Assembly (NCBI RefSeq): GCF_029626145.1
Contig: NZ_JARUBJ010000002.1
Span: 5,367,501 to 5,431,500 of the forward strand
DNA length: 64,000 nucleotides
Source of the DNA: Micromonospora sp. WMMD961
GTDB taxonomy: Bacteria; Actinomycetota; Actinomycetes; Mycobacteriales; Micromonosporaceae
Direction: 5' to 3'
Positions 55,450-64,000 of this stretch are shown piece by piece. A program made the translations under genes and the position numbers. The notes under the pieces are model-generated. The model was given only the letters and a program-made list of their open reading frames with translations. It searched no databases and was not told the origin of the DNA. The first letter of the stretch is position 1. The number at the start of each line of letters is the position of its first letter.

Positions 55450-56502
55450 GTGACACAACAGACCTGGGACGAGGTGGGCGGCCTACTGCCGCACGACGAG
55501 TTCCGCGCCGCCAGCGAGGCCATCGTGGCCAACATCGAGCAGGTCATCGAGGGTAAGACCGCCACCGTGCGGCTCGCCCTGGCCGTCCTGCTCGCCGAGG
55601 GTCACCTCCTGATCGAAGACGTCCCGGGTGTCGGCAAGACCAAGCTGGCCAAGGCCCTCGCGCGGTCCATCGACTGCACCGTGCGGCGGATCCAGTTCAC
55701 CCCCGACCTGCTGCCCAGCGACGTCACCGGCGTCAGCGTCTACAACCAGGAGACGCACGACTTCGAGTTCCGCCCGGGTGCGGTGTTCGCCAACCTGGTG
55801 GTCGGTGACGAGATCAACCGCGCCTCGCCGAAGACCCAGTCGGCGTTGCTGGAGTGCATGGAGGAGCGGCAGGTCACGGTCGACGGCGTGACCTACCAGC
55901 TGCAGACCCCGTTCATGGTGATCGCCACCCAGAACCCGATCGAGATGGAGGGGACGTACCCCCTCCCCGAGGCGCAGCGCGACCGCTTCACCGCCCGGAT
56001 CGCGATGGGTTACCCGGATGTCAACGCCGAACTGGCCATGCTCGACGGGCACGGTGCCACCGACCCGCTGCACGAGCTGCGCCCGGTGTCCGACGCGAAC
56101 ATCGTCCGGCAGCTCATCTCCACCGTCCGACAGGTGCACGTCGCGGACGCGGTCAAGCAGTACGCGATCGACCTGGTCACCGCCACCCGCGAGGCCCCCG
56201 ACCTGCGGCTCGGCGCCTCCCCCCGGGCGACCCTGCAACTGCTGCGCACCGCCCGGGCGGTCGCCGCCCTGGAGGGCCGCGACTACGTACTCCCCGACGA
56301 CCTGCAGGCCCTGGCGGTGCCCGTGCTCGCGCACCGGATCATCCCGACCGCCGACGCGCAGCTTGCCCGGCGCACCACCGACGCGATCGTCTCCGAGCTG
56401 GTGCACCGCCTTCCGCTGCCGCACGACCGGCAGCGCAACCCGTACGACACCCGGCCCGCCACCGGCAACGGCCGCGCACCCTACGAGCCGCGGAGGCCGT
56501 GA
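55450..56502 (+). CDS. MoxR-family AAA ATPase
   Basis: The protein has 350 residues. Walker A is LIEDVPGVGKTKLAKAL and Walker B is VVGDEINRASPKTQSALLECMEE. The sensor and arginine-finger regions (ATQNPIEMEGTYPLPEAQRDRF) are typical of the MoxR group. MoxR ATPases act as chaperones for metal insertion or complex assembly. GTG at 55450 follows AGGAGGAGG. It heads an operon with DUF58 and transglutaminase genes, the standard trio. Confidence 0.93.
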   Translation: MTQQTWDEVGGLLPHDEFRAASEAIVANIEQVIEGKTATVRLALAVLLAEGHLLIEDVPGVGKTKLAKALARSIDCTVRRIQFTPDLLPSDVTGVSVYNQETHDFEFRPGAVFANLVVGDEINRASPKTQSALLECMEERQVTVDGVTYQLQTPFMVIATQNPIEMEGTYPLPEAQRDRFTARIAMGYPDVNAELAMLDGHGATDPLHELRPVSDANIVRQLISTVRQVHVADAVKQYAIDLVTATREAPDLRLGASPRATLQLLRTARAVAALEGRDYVLPDDLQALAVPVLAHRIIPTADAQLARRTTDAIVSELVHRLPLPHDRQRNPYDTRPATGNGRAPYEPRRP

Positions 56503-56503
56503 C

Positions 56504-57802
56504 GTGCGTGCCGGGCTGCGCGGGCTGACCACCCGCGGGCGCTCCTTCCTCGCCGCCGCGCTCGCGGCGGCGATCTCGGCAGGCATCCTCGGCGAGAAGG
56601 ACCTGCTGCGGGTTGCGGTGCTGTTGGCCATCCTGCCGTTGCTGGCGGCGGCCTACGTCGGACGCAGCCGATACAAGCTGGCCTGCAACCGTTCACTGGA
56701 CCCGCACCGGGTTCCGGTCGGCGCCAACTCGCGGGTCGTGCTGCGCCTGCAGAACCTCTCCCGACTGCCGACCGGCACCCTCCTCCTCGAGGACCGGCTG
56801 CCCTACGCGCTGGGCAGCCGGCCCCGGGTGGTGTTGGAGCGCCTCGGCGCGCACCAGGCCACCTCCGTGGCGTACACCGTGCGGGCCGACGTGCGGGGTC
56901 GCTACGACGTGGGCCCACTGGTGGTCCGGATGACCGACCCGTTCGGCCTGTGTGAACTCACCCGGTCCTTCCCGAGCACCGACCACCTGACGGTCATCCC
57001 GCAGGTCACCTCACTGCCGTCGGTGCGGCTCCCCGGGGAGTACGCGGGCAGCGGCGACAGCCGGGCCCGGTCCGTGGCGGTGCACGGCGAGGACGACGCG
57101 GCGACCCGGGAGTACCGGCGCGGCGACGACCTGCGTCGGGTGCACTGGAAGTCCACCGCTCGCACCGGTGAGCTGATGGTGCGCCGTGAGGAGCAGCCGT
57201 GGGAGAGCCGGGCCACGGTCGTCCTGGACACCCGTGCGTACGGCCACCGCGGTGAGGGGCCGACGGCCAGTTTCGAGTGGTCGGTCTCCGCCGCCGCGAG
57301 CATCGCCGTGCACCTGCGCCAGGCCGGTTACAAGTTGCGTCTGGTCACCGGCTCCGGGGCGGACGTGGACGCCTCGGAGGCCGGCGGTGACGGGGCGCTG
57401 CTCGACCACCTCGCGGAGGTCCGGCTGGATCAACGCGCCGAGGTGACCGACCTCGTGCAACGGGTCCGCCAACGCGCCGACGGCGGTCTGATCATCGGGT
57501 TGTTCGGCACGGTGAGCGTGGCCGAGGCCGAGCTGCTGGCCGGGCTGCGCGGCAACGGCGCCACCTGTGTCGGGTTCCTGCTCAACAGCTCGACCTGGCT
57601 CAGCCTGCCGGAGAAGGCCCGCGCCGAGGCGGAGCACGCGCACGGCACCGCCGTCCTCGCCATGGTGCGGAGCGGCTGGCGGGTGGTCGGAGTCGACCAC
57701 GGCAGCCGACTGCCCGCGCTGTGGCCGCAGGCCGGTCGGGGCTCCCAGGGCTTCGCCCTGCGCGCCGCACTGGCCGAGACGGTGGCCGGCGGCGTGCGAT
57801 GA
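56504..57802 (+). CDS. DUF58 domain protein
   Basis: The protein has 432 residues. Two hydrophobic segments lie at the N terminus. The DUF58 core REYRRGDDLRRVHWKSTARTGELMVRREEQPW sits near 205, followed by a von Willebrand A-like region. It is membrane-anchored and part of the MoxR-DUF58-transglutaminase system. GTG at 56504 begins one base after the MoxR stop and follows CGGAGGCC. Confidence 0.9.
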   Translation: MRAGLRGLTTRGRSFLAAALAAAISAGILGEKDLLRVAVLLAILPLLAAAYVGRSRYKLACNRSLDPHRVPVGANSRVVLRLQNLSRLPTGTLLLEDRLPYALGSRPRVVLERLGAHQATSVAYTVRADVRGRYDVGPLVVRMTDPFGLCELTRSFPSTDHLTVIPQVTSLPSVRLPGEYAGSGDSRARSVAVHGEDDAATREYRRGDDLRRVHWKSTARTGELMVRREEQPWESRATVVLDTRAYGHRGEGPTASFEWSVSAAASIAVHLRQAGYKLRLVTGSGADVDASEAGGDGALLDHLAEVRLDQRAEVTDLVQRVRQRADGGLIIGLFGTVSVAEAELLAGLRGNGATCVGFLLNSSTWLSLPEKARAEAEHAHGTAVLAMVRSGWRVVGVDHGSRLPALWPQAGRGSQGFALRAALAETVAGGVR

Positions 57803-57818
57803 ACGGAAGGTTCCCCTC

Positions 57819-60290
57819 ATGAACGCCAGTCGCAACATCGGCGTGGTGGCGGCCGCGGCGACACTGCTGGCGGCCGCGCCGCTGTCGGCCATCTTCCAGA
57901 GTTGGACGTGGCTGATCGAGTCCATCATCGCGGTCGCGGTGGTGGCCGGGGTGGCCGCGCTGACCAGGCTCGCCCGAGCACCCCTGTGGGGTCAGGTGTT
58001 GGGCATGCTCGCCGGTCTGGTCCTCGCTCTGACCTGGTTGTTCCCCAGCGGCACGGAGCTGCTCGCCTTCCTGCCGACGCCGGGCACGTTGGCGCACTTC
58101 AGCGACCTGATCGCCGGATCCGGACAGGACATGCGCTCGTACGGCGTCGAGGTTCCCGACACCGACCCGCTGCTGTTCATCACCGTGCTCGGCGTCGGTG
58201 GGGTCGCCGTACTCGTCGACGTCCTGGCCGTCGGGCTGCGCCGACCCGCGCTGGCGGGGCTGCCGATGCTCGCCATCTACTCGGTGCCGGTCGCCGTCTA
58301 CGTGGACAGCGTCCCCGCCGTGCCGTTCGTGGTGGGCGCCGCCGGCTACCTCTGGCTGCTGGTCACCGACAACGTCGACCGCGTACGCCGCTTCGGGCGA
58401 CGGTTCACCGGTGACGGCCGCGACGTCGACGTGTGGGAGGCCTCACCCCTGGCGTCCGCCGGTCGCCGGCTCGCGGTGATCGGGGTGGCCCTGGCGGTGG
58501 TCCTGCCCCTGGCAGTGCCGGGCATGACCGGTGGGTTGCTCGACAGCATCAGCCGGGGGCCGGGCAACGGCACCGGAAACGGGACCGGCTCGGGCGGCAC
58601 TTCCGGTCGGATCGACCTGTTCGCGTCGCTCGCCGGCCAGCTCAACCAGTCCCAGGTGTTCGACATGGTCAAGGTCACCACGACCGAGGAGAACCCGTTC
58701 TACCTGCGCTACGCGGTCGCCGACGAGTTGCGCCCGGCTGGTTTCCTGGCGCGTAGCCCGAGCGGCCGGCCGGCCAACCGGGACCTGCCGGACCCGGCCG
58801 ATCGGGCCGGCCGAGGTGTGCAGCGCACCACCTACCGGGCGACCGTCGAGGTCACCAAGAGCCTGAGCATGGCGCTGATGCCGGTGTACGCCGAGCCGGT
58901 GCGCACCGAGGACCTCAGCAGCAACTGGCTGTACGACCCCAACCAGCAGATCGTCTTCTCCAACCGGGAGAACTCCCGGGGCCGTAAGTACTCCTTCGAC
59001 TACGTCCGCTCGACGTACACTCCGGCGGTGCTGCGGGCCGCGCCGCCGCTCCCGGCGGACCACCCGGTACGCCGACAGATGACCGCCACCCCCGAGCGGG
59101 TGCCCGAGGTGGACGAGCTGGTCAAGGGGCTGGTCCAGGGCAAGCGCACCGACTACGACCGGGTGCTGGCGATCTACCAGCACTTCTCCGCGGACAACGG
59201 GTTCAAGTACCGACTGAGCACCGAGAGCGGCAGCAGCGGGCAGGACATCGTCAACTTCCTGACCAACAAGGTCGGCTACTGCCAGCAGTACGCGGCGGGG
59301 ATGGCCTGGTTGGTCCGCGCGTCCGGCATCCCGGCCCGGGTGGCGTTCGGGTTCACCAACGGCAGCAATCGCGACGGTGACACGTTCACGCTGACCAACC
59401 TCAACCTGCACGCCTGGACCGAGGTCTTCTTCGACGGCGTCGGTTGGGTGCCCTTCGACGCCACCCCGGCGTACGGGGTGCCCGGCTCCACCCGATCGGC
59501 CTGGGCACCGGATACCGACGCGCCGGAGCCGTCCACGCCGGGTGCCGGTGTCACGGGCACCCCGACCGACCCCGGGGCGTCGGCCGGGCCGGCCGGGCCG
59601 GACAACGCGGACCGGGAAATCGACGAGGGGTTCTCCGCCGGCGGCACGACCCCCGGCGACCAGCCACCGGTCTGGCCCTGGTGGGCGGCGGGCCTGTTGG
59701 CCCTGCTGGCCCTACTCGCGGTGCCTGCTCTGCGCCGGCTCGCGCTGCGACGTCGGCGCGGCGGCCGGACGACGAACGCCACCGTGGCCGCCACCGTCGT
59801 CGAAGACGGCGCCGAGCCGGGCTTCCGCGCGGTGGTGGTCGGCGCGGACGCCAACCGTGCCCGCGCCGACGCACACGCCGCCTGGGCGGAGCTGCTCGAC
59901 ACCCTGGTGGACTTCCGGGTGCCGGTCGACCGGACCGAAACGCCCAGGGCGACCGCGGACCGGCTTGTCCGGGACACGCTCGACGACGACGCGGCGGTGG
60001 AGTCGGCGCGGCTGCTCGGTAGGGCGGAGGAGCGGGCCCGGTACGCGCGGGATCCGCTGACCGGTGAGAGGTTGTCGTCGGCGCTCCGCGTGGTCCGTGG
60101 GGCACTCGCCGCACGGGCGGACCGGCGGACCCGTCTCGTCGCCGCGGTGTTGCCACCGTCGGTGCTGCTGCGCTGGAGGACCGCCCTGGCGGACGCCTCC
60201 AGCCGAATGGTGGCGCTGACCGGGAGGACCCGGTACCACCTGCTGCGCTGGAACCCCCGCCGGCTGTTGGCCGACCGGGCGGCCCGCTGA
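57819..60290 (+). CDS. TgpA-like transglutaminase membrane protein (DUF3488)
   Basis: The protein has 823 residues. About six N-terminal membrane segments precede an extracellular transglutaminase-like core. The catalytic Cys lies in KVGYCQQYAAGMAWLVRASGIPAR and the His/Asp pair in LNLHAWTEVFFDGVGWVPFDATP. A further transmembrane helix follows (about 612-632, PPVWPWWAAGLLALLALLAV), then a cytosolic C-terminal domain. It may process or crosslink wall or surface proteins. AAGG lies 10 nt before the ATG. Confidence 0.9.
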   Translation: MNASRNIGVVAAAATLLAAAPLSAIFQSWTWLIESIIAVAVVAGVAALTRLARAPLWGQVLGMLAGLVLALTWLFPSGTELLAFLPTPGTLAHFSDLIAGSGQDMRSYGVEVPDTDPLLFITVLGVGGVAVLVDVLAVGLRRPALAGLPMLAIYSVPVAVYVDSVPAVPFVVGAAGYLWLLVTDNVDRVRRFGRRFTGDGRDVDVWEASPLASAGRRLAVIGVALAVVLPLAVPGMTGGLLDSISRGPGNGTGNGTGSGGTSGRIDLFASLAGQLNQSQVFDMVKVTTTEENPFYLRYAVADELRPAGFLARSPSGRPANRDLPDPADRAGRGVQRTTYRATVEVTKSLSMALMPVYAEPVRTEDLSSNWLYDPNQQIVFSNRENSRGRKYSFDYVRSTYTPAVLRAAPPLPADHPVRRQMTATPERVPEVDELVKGLVQGKRTDYDRVLAIYQHFSADNGFKYRLSTESGSSGQDIVNFLTNKVGYCQQYAAGMAWLVRASGIPARVAFGFTNGSNRDGDTFTLTNLNLHAWTEVFFDGVGWVPFDATPAYGVPGSTRSAWAPDTDAPEPSTPGAGVTGTPTDPGASAGPAGPDNADREIDEGFSAGGTTPGDQPPVWPWWAAGLLALLALLAVPALRRLALRRRRGGRTTNATVAATVVEDGAEPGFRAVVVGADANRARADAHAAWAELLDTLVDFRVPVDRTETPRATADRLVRDTLDDDAAVESARLLGRAEERARYARDPLTGERLSSALRVVRGALAARADRRTRLVAAVLPPSVLLRWRTALADASSRMVALTGRTRYHLLRWNPRRLLADRAAR

Positions 60291-60391
60291 CCCACCGCAG
60301 GTTTAGGTCAGGGGCGGCGGCCCACCGCCGCCGCCCCGACCACGAGCCCGCCTGCCAGCTCCCCTGGGGCACACGAGAGACCGGCCGCCCA

Positions 60392-60466
60392 AGATCGTGC
60401 TCGATCCAGGAAAGAGGCCCCTCCCGAAGCGCACGATGCCCCTACACCCAGGATCGAGCACGATCT
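60392..60466. repeat. 16-bp perfect inverted repeat
   Basis: AGATCGTGCTCGATCC (60392-60407) and GGATCGAGCACGATCT (60451-60466) are perfect complements around 43 nt. The spacer also contains GCACGAT, which matches one arm. It is likely a repetitive intergenic element or a bidirectional terminator between convergent genes. Confidence 0.75.
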
Positions 60467-60618
60467 CGCGCGGGAAAGAATGGGCAGGCTCGGTCGGGCG
60501 GCCAGGCAGGCGGGCACGGGCGGCCAGGCACGGGCGGTCGGGCCGGTCGGTCGGGCAGGCAGACGGCGGGCACGACAAGGGTCGCCGGGAGTGGTGCCCG
60601 GCGACCTGCTCGTCGCGA

Positions 60619-60656
60619 CGTACGGCCGCCTCAGCGGCGTACGGCCGCCTCAGCGG
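60619..60656. repeat. 19-bp perfect tandem duplication
   Basis: CGTACGGCCGCCTCAGCGG is repeated twice without a gap. It lies 11 bp from the stop of the DUF3040 gene. Confidence 0.85.
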
Positions 60657-60666
60657 CGGGGTCGGC

Positions 60667-61065
60667 TCACCGGTGCCCCTCCGGGCGCTGCCGCCACCTG
60701 TCCTCCATGCGGTCCAGGATCGACGACCGGCGACCGGATCGGCCACCGCGCGGGCGACGACGACTCGTCGTGCCGCCCACCACGTGCAGGTCGGGTGACT
60801 GCGCCCGCCGGTGCGACTGCACCGCGAACGCGGCCGACGCCAGCATGACGACGAAGCCCGCCACCGCCAGTGGTGGAGTCTTGATCACCGCGCCATAGAC
60901 CAGTAGAGCCAAGCCAGCGATGATGACGCCGGCGGCGACGAGCAGGCGACGCCGCGCATGGAAGCGCGGATCGCTGGCGCGCACGGCCGAGGCGAATTTG
61001 GGGTCCTCGGCAAGCGACCGCTCGATCTGATCGAACAGCCGCTGCTCGTGCTCCGAGAGCGGCAC
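60667..61065 (-). CDS. DUF3040 membrane protein
   Basis: The protein has 132 residues. It starts MPLSEHEQRLFDQIERSLAEDPKFASAVR, the DUF3040 signature, followed by two transmembrane segments and a basic tail. The family is specific to actinobacteria and often lies near the dcw cluster; its function is unknown. Confidence 0.9.
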   Translation of the reverse strand: MPLSEHEQRLFDQIERSLAEDPKFASAVRASDPRFHARRRLLVAAGVIIAGLALLVYGAVIKTPPLAVAGFVVMLASAAFAVQSHRRAQSPDLHVVGGTTSRRRPRGGRSGRRSSILDRMEDRWRQRPEGHR

Positions 61066-61181
61066 GGCACTCCTCCCCGGTCACGTTGAGTCGGCCCACT
61101 CGGGCCGACAGACCGTGGCAGCCAACCGGCTGCTTACCCGCAAGTCTACGAGGGGGGTCGCGCGTCGGAAAGCGGGACGAC

Positions 61182-62441
61182 CTATGGGTGCGGTGGATTT
61201 TCCTTTCGGCGGGTGTCAGGGTCGCCCATCAGACTGGCCGGACCTATGACGGACCGCCCGAAACGGGCAGCGGCGGCGTCCGCGGCAGCTTCCGCTTCAC
61301 GCCAACCCCGCTCGGGCGCGCCGAGCGTCAGCTGCCGGGCAGCGCCCCGCGCCGGGGCGAGCCCTTCGACCCGGACCCCGACGAGTCGAACCCGCTCGCC
61401 CGGGTCCAATGCGGTGTAGAGCGCCCAGACGGTGTCGAACATCTCCCGAGCGGTGTCGGTGGGCACGTCCAGGGTGCGGGAGCGGCTGACCGTGCGGAAG
61501 TCCGCCAACCGGACCTTGAGCGCCACGGTGCGCCCGACCTGCCCGGAACCCCGCAACCGGACGCCTACCTTCGCGCTGAGCGCGAGCAGCGCGCGGCGGA
61601 TCTCCAGCGGGTCGGCCACGTCGACGTCGAAGGTCACCTCGGCGCCGATCGACTTGTCGACGTGCTCCGGGCTGACGCCGCGCGGGTCTCGCCCCCAGGC
61701 CAGCTCATGCAGGTGCGCCGCCGAGGCCGCACCGACCGCCCGGCGGAGCATGCCCACCGGTGCCTCGGCGAGGTCACCGACCGTGGCCAGGCCGAGACGG
61801 CGCAGCGCCTCGGCGGCCCGCTCCCCCACCCCCCACAGCGCGTCCACCGGCAGCGGGTGCAGAAAGTCGAGGACCTGCCCCGGCGGTACGACCAGCAGGC
61901 CGTCCGGTTTGGCCCGGGTGGAACCCAGCTTGGCCACGAACTTGCTCGGCGCCACCCCGACCGAGCAGGTCAGCGCCTGCTCGTCGGCGACCCGGCGGCG
62001 GATCAGCCGGGCGATGGTGGCCGGGGAGCCGAAGAGTCGGCGGGCGCCGGTGACGTCGAGGAACGCCTCGTCGAGAGAGAGTGGCTCGACCAGCGGGGTG
62101 ACGTCCCGGAAGATCTGCATGACCGCCCGGGAGGCGGCGCTGTAGGCGGTGAAGTCCGGTGGCAGGTAGACCGCGTGCGGGCAGCGGGCGCGGGCCTGAC
62201 TGGTCGGCATCGCGCTGCGTACCCCGTACCGGCGGGCCTCGTAGCTGGCCGAGCTGACCACCCCACGAGGCCCGACGCCGCCGACGACCACCGGTCGGCC
62301 GCGCAGCTCGGGTCGGCGGCGTACCTCGACGGCGGCGAAGAACGCGTCCATGTCGACGTGCAGGATCGGGCTGCCGGAGTCGTCGGCGTCCGGCCCGAAG
62401 CGCGGATCGTCGCCCCGGGGCAACGACTGACTGCGGCCCAT
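61182..62441 (-). CDS. dinB: DNA polymerase IV (Y family) DinB
   Basis: The protein has 419 residues. Catalytic acidic residues lie in ILHVDMDAFFAAVEVRRRPEL and LSLDEAFLDVTGARRLFG. The helix-hairpin-helix region LWGVGERAAEALRRLGL and a little-finger domain follow. QLTLGAPERG may be the clamp-binding motif. It performs error-prone translesion synthesis. TAACCT 6 nt before the ATG indicates a leaderless transcript. Confidence 0.95.
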   Translation of the reverse strand: MGRSQSLPRGDDPRFGPDADDSGSPILHVDMDAFFAAVEVRRRPELRGRPVVVGGVGPRGVVSSASYEARRYGVRSAMPTSQARARCPHAVYLPPDFTAYSAASRAVMQIFRDVTPLVEPLSLDEAFLDVTGARRLFGSPATIARLIRRRVADEQALTCSVGVAPSKFVAKLGSTRAKPDGLLVVPPGQVLDFLHPLPVDALWGVGERAAEALRRLGLATVGDLAEAPVGMLRRAVGAASAAHLHELAWGRDPRGVSPEHVDKSIGAEVTFDVDVADPLEIRRALLALSAKVGVRLRGSGQVGRTVALKVRLADFRTVSRSRTLDVPTDTAREMFDTVWALYTALDPGERVRLVGVRVEGLAPARGAARQLTLGAPERGWREAEAAADAAAARFGRSVIGPASLMGDPDTRRKENPPHP

Positions 62442-62453
62442 CCCGGCAGGTTA
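62442..62453 (-). promoter_or_regulatory. Leaderless promoter -10 of dinB
   Basis: On the minus strand TAACCT (62453-62448) is followed by 6 nt and the ATG at 62441. No LexA box (GAAC-N4-GTTC type) is visible in the 62-nt gap to the phosphodiesterase gene. Confidence 0.6.
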
Positions 62454-62503
62454 ACCCGGGGGTACGACACCACCACCCACCAGTGCGCCGGACCGTACGC
62501 CGG

Positions 62504-63670
62504 TCAGCCGCGGACGACCAGCAGCGGCACGGTCAGCTCGGCGGCGGTGTCCGACCCGTGGTACGCGACCAGCTTCGACGCCATCGGCCGCTCGGTGCGG
62601 CTGGCCATGACCGCGTACGTGTCGTTGCAGGTCACCACCACGTCGCCGATCCGGCCCAGGTGCTCCTCGGGCACCGGCCCGAACCAGCCGGTGGCCACCG
62701 CCTCGTCGCGGGTACGGACCCGGGCCGCGTCGCCCAGCACCTCCGACCAGGCGGCCAGCACGTCGTCGATCGCGCCCGGCTCGACGTGCAGATAGCGGAC
62801 CCGAGCCTCACCGGCCACCAGCCGCACCCCGGCGCGCAGCCGTGGGTCGGTGTCGAGGTCGAAGCGGTGTGCGGCGGGTACGTCGAGCTGGCCGTGGTCG
62901 GCGGTCACCAGCAGTGCCGCGTCCGGCGGCAGCCCGTCGACCAGCCGGGCGAGCAGAGTGTCCACCTCGGCGGCGGCGACCCGCCAGGGCTCCGAGTCGA
63001 CTCCGTAGACGTGGCCGTACCGGTCCAGGTCGGCGTGGTAACCGGAAACCAGTGTCGGCCCGGGGCCGGTGGCCAGCGCGGCCAGCATGGCGGCGGCCAC
63101 CGCCTCCCCGCCGGCGGCACCCCGGAAGTCGCCGCCGCGGTTGGCGGCCACCGTCAACCCGCTGCCGCCGAACTCCGGCCGGCTCACCACTGTCACCGCC
63201 ACACCGGCGGCCCGGGCACGTTCCCACTGGGTGGTGACCGGCTGCCAGGTCAACGGCGACGGGTCGGCAGCCCAGTCGGTGTGGGTGAGCACCCGGTCGG
63301 TGCCGGGCACGCGCACGGTGAAGCCGAGCACCCCGTGCTCGCCAGGTGCCACGCCGGTGCCCAGCGACACCAGACTGGTCGGGGTGGTGGACGGGAAACC
63401 GGCGACGAGCGGCCGGGCGACCGTCGCCGCGAGCCCGGCGAGGGTCGGCGCGTACGGCGCGGCGGTCGGCAGCTGGTACCACCCGAGCCCGTCGACCAGC
63501 AGCACGGCGATCCGGCGTACCCCCGCCAGGGCGGGGACGAGCCCGAGCGGGTCGGCCGCGCCGGGGACGCCCAGCACGGCGAGCGCGCTGGGCAGCACGT
63601 CGGCGAGACGGCCGCCGCCGTGGTCGGGCCCGAGGACCGCCAGCGGCGCCACGACCGGCGAGTCGCTCAT
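62504..63670 (-). CDS. Alkaline phosphatase superfamily (nucleotide pyrophosphatase/phosphodiesterase-like)
   Basis: The protein has 388 residues. Metal-binding motifs are VAVLLVDGLGWYQL, the nucleophile Thr in PSTTPTSLVSLGTGVAPGEHGVLGF, HADLDRYGHVYG and LVTADHGQLDVP. It probably hydrolyses phosphodiester or phosphate-ester substrates; the substrate is unknown. Its start overlaps the methyltransferase gene by 4 nt. Confidence 0.87.
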   Translation of the reverse strand: MSDSPVVAPLAVLGPDHGGGRLADVLPSALAVLGVPGAADPLGLVPALAGVRRIAVLLVDGLGWYQLPTAAPYAPTLAGLAATVARPLVAGFPSTTPTSLVSLGTGVAPGEHGVLGFTVRVPGTDRVLTHTDWAADPSPLTWQPVTTQWERARAAGVAVTVVSRPEFGGSGLTVAANRGGDFRGAAGGEAVAAAMLAALATGPGPTLVSGYHADLDRYGHVYGVDSEPWRVAAAEVDTLLARLVDGLPPDAALLVTADHGQLDVPAAHRFDLDTDPRLRAGVRLVAGEARVRYLHVEPGAIDDVLAAWSEVLGDAARVRTRDEAVATGWFGPVPEEHLGRIGDVVVTCNDTYAVMASRTERPMASKLVAYHGSDTAAELTVPLLVVRG

Positions 63671-64000
63671 GCCGGCCGGCGGGCGAACAGGTGCAGTTGG
63701 GCGGCCAGGTCCCGGTACGGCGGCTGGGCGGCCAACGCCCGTTCCAACTCGACCAGGGCGGCGGGCTGCCCGTCGGCGACCGCGGCCGGCAGCAGGTCGG
63801 CCAGCACGCGTACCCCGTGGATCTCCTCGACCACGAGCCCGACGGCACCGAGCAGCGCGGCGGCGCCGGGGGCGTCGTAGCGTCGTCGCAGAGTGTCCCG
63901 CGGCCCGGCGGTGCCGGCCGGGTCGGTGGCCAGCGCGGTCGCGACGTCGAGGTGGCCGTTCATCGCGCGGCCCAGCACGGCGGCGGCCCGCCCGGCCACC
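63667..64000 (-). CDS. Probable SAM-dependent methyltransferase, C-terminal end (partial)
   Basis: At least 110 C-terminal residues are visible; the start lies beyond the window. The segment NGHLDVATALATDPAGTAGPRDTLRRRYDAPGAAALLGAVGLVVEEIHGVRVLADLLP resembles the end of class I methyltransferases of the UbiE/CmoM-like group. The SAM-binding motif is outside the window, so the call is tentative. Confidence 0.6.
   Translation of the reverse strand, partial: VAGRAAAVLGRAMNGHLDVATALATDPAGTAGPRDTLRRRYDAPGAAALLGAVGLVVEEIHGVRVLADLLPAAVADGQPAALVELERALAAQPPYRDLAAQLHLFARRPA

Larger units (their letters stand above)
60291..60666. other. Convergent intergenic region with inverted and direct repeats
   Basis: These 376 bases lie between the transglutaminase and DUF3040 stops and hold no gene that I can support. 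A large inverted repeat lies at 60392-60466. GGGCGG/GGCAGGC-rich low-complexity sequence follows. A 19-bp tandem duplication is at 60619-60656. Confidence 0.7.

Overview
The window is very GC-rich and densely coding, with GTG starts, ATGA-type overlaps and about 60 protein genes. It is a chromosomal segment of a high-GC actinomycete. A dcw cell-wall/division cluster with sepF, yggT and divIVA, a PriA-type HisA, MurT/GatD, an EspI-like ATPase and DUF3040/DUF2567-type proteins point to Micromonosporaceae, most likely Micromonospora. The species is inferred from gene content; no rRNA or tRNA gene was seen.

Layout. 1-1.6 kb: end of an ABC ATPase, its permease and a TetR regulator. 1.6-6.3 kb (minus strand): a heterodimeric ABC exporter, and a DUF2470 protein behind a near-consensus iron box. 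6.5-12.5 kb: a TIGR03085 protein, an orphan class I terpene synthase, a long-chain acyl-CoA ligase, and a divergent MocR regulator/YczE membrane protein pair. 13-21.3 kb (minus): hisD-hisC-hisB-small membrane protein-hisH-small membrane protein-priA-ridA, then an ohrR-ohr-oxidoreductase block, then hisF. 21.4-27.5 kb: a LON-domain protein converging on lspA-rluD-type synthase-membrane protein-repeat-bearing ParA-like ATPase-DUF2567 protein. 27.5-30.8 kb: a DksA-like protein, a cation/proton antiporter and small proteins.

30.9-49 kb (minus) is the dcw cluster. In transcription order it reads mraZ, rsmH, ftsL, ftsI, murE, murF, mraY, ftsW, murG, murC, ftsQ, ftsZ, yggS, sepF, yggT, divIVA. It makes the lipid II precursor and places the septum and the growing pole. 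Two usual members are absent. murD is missing between mraY and ftsW, where a 37-bp inverted repeat lies instead. The yfiH/pgeF gene is missing between ftsZ and yggS. Divergent from mraZ runs murT-gatD (lipid II amidation) plus a DedA/TVP38-type membrane protein. The shared mraZ/murT intergenic region carries GTGGRG boxes at 10-bp spacing in both orientations.

52-64 kb: leuS with an apparent leader-peptide attenuator, a MoxR-DUF58-transglutaminase operon, DUF3040, dinB, a phosphodiesterase-family protein and the end of a methyltransferase gene.

Regulatory sites readable by eye include many leaderless promoters (TANNNT followed 6-7 nt later by the start codon), an IdeR/DtxR-type iron box, an OhrR operator, a GTGA-N6-TCAC palindrome and several long intergenic inverted repeats. 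The main candidates for new biology are the murD/pgeF gaps, the double-facing MraZ boxes, the leuS leader, a non-GC-biased codon patch with a TTA codon inside rsmH, and the hexapeptide-repeat ATPase.
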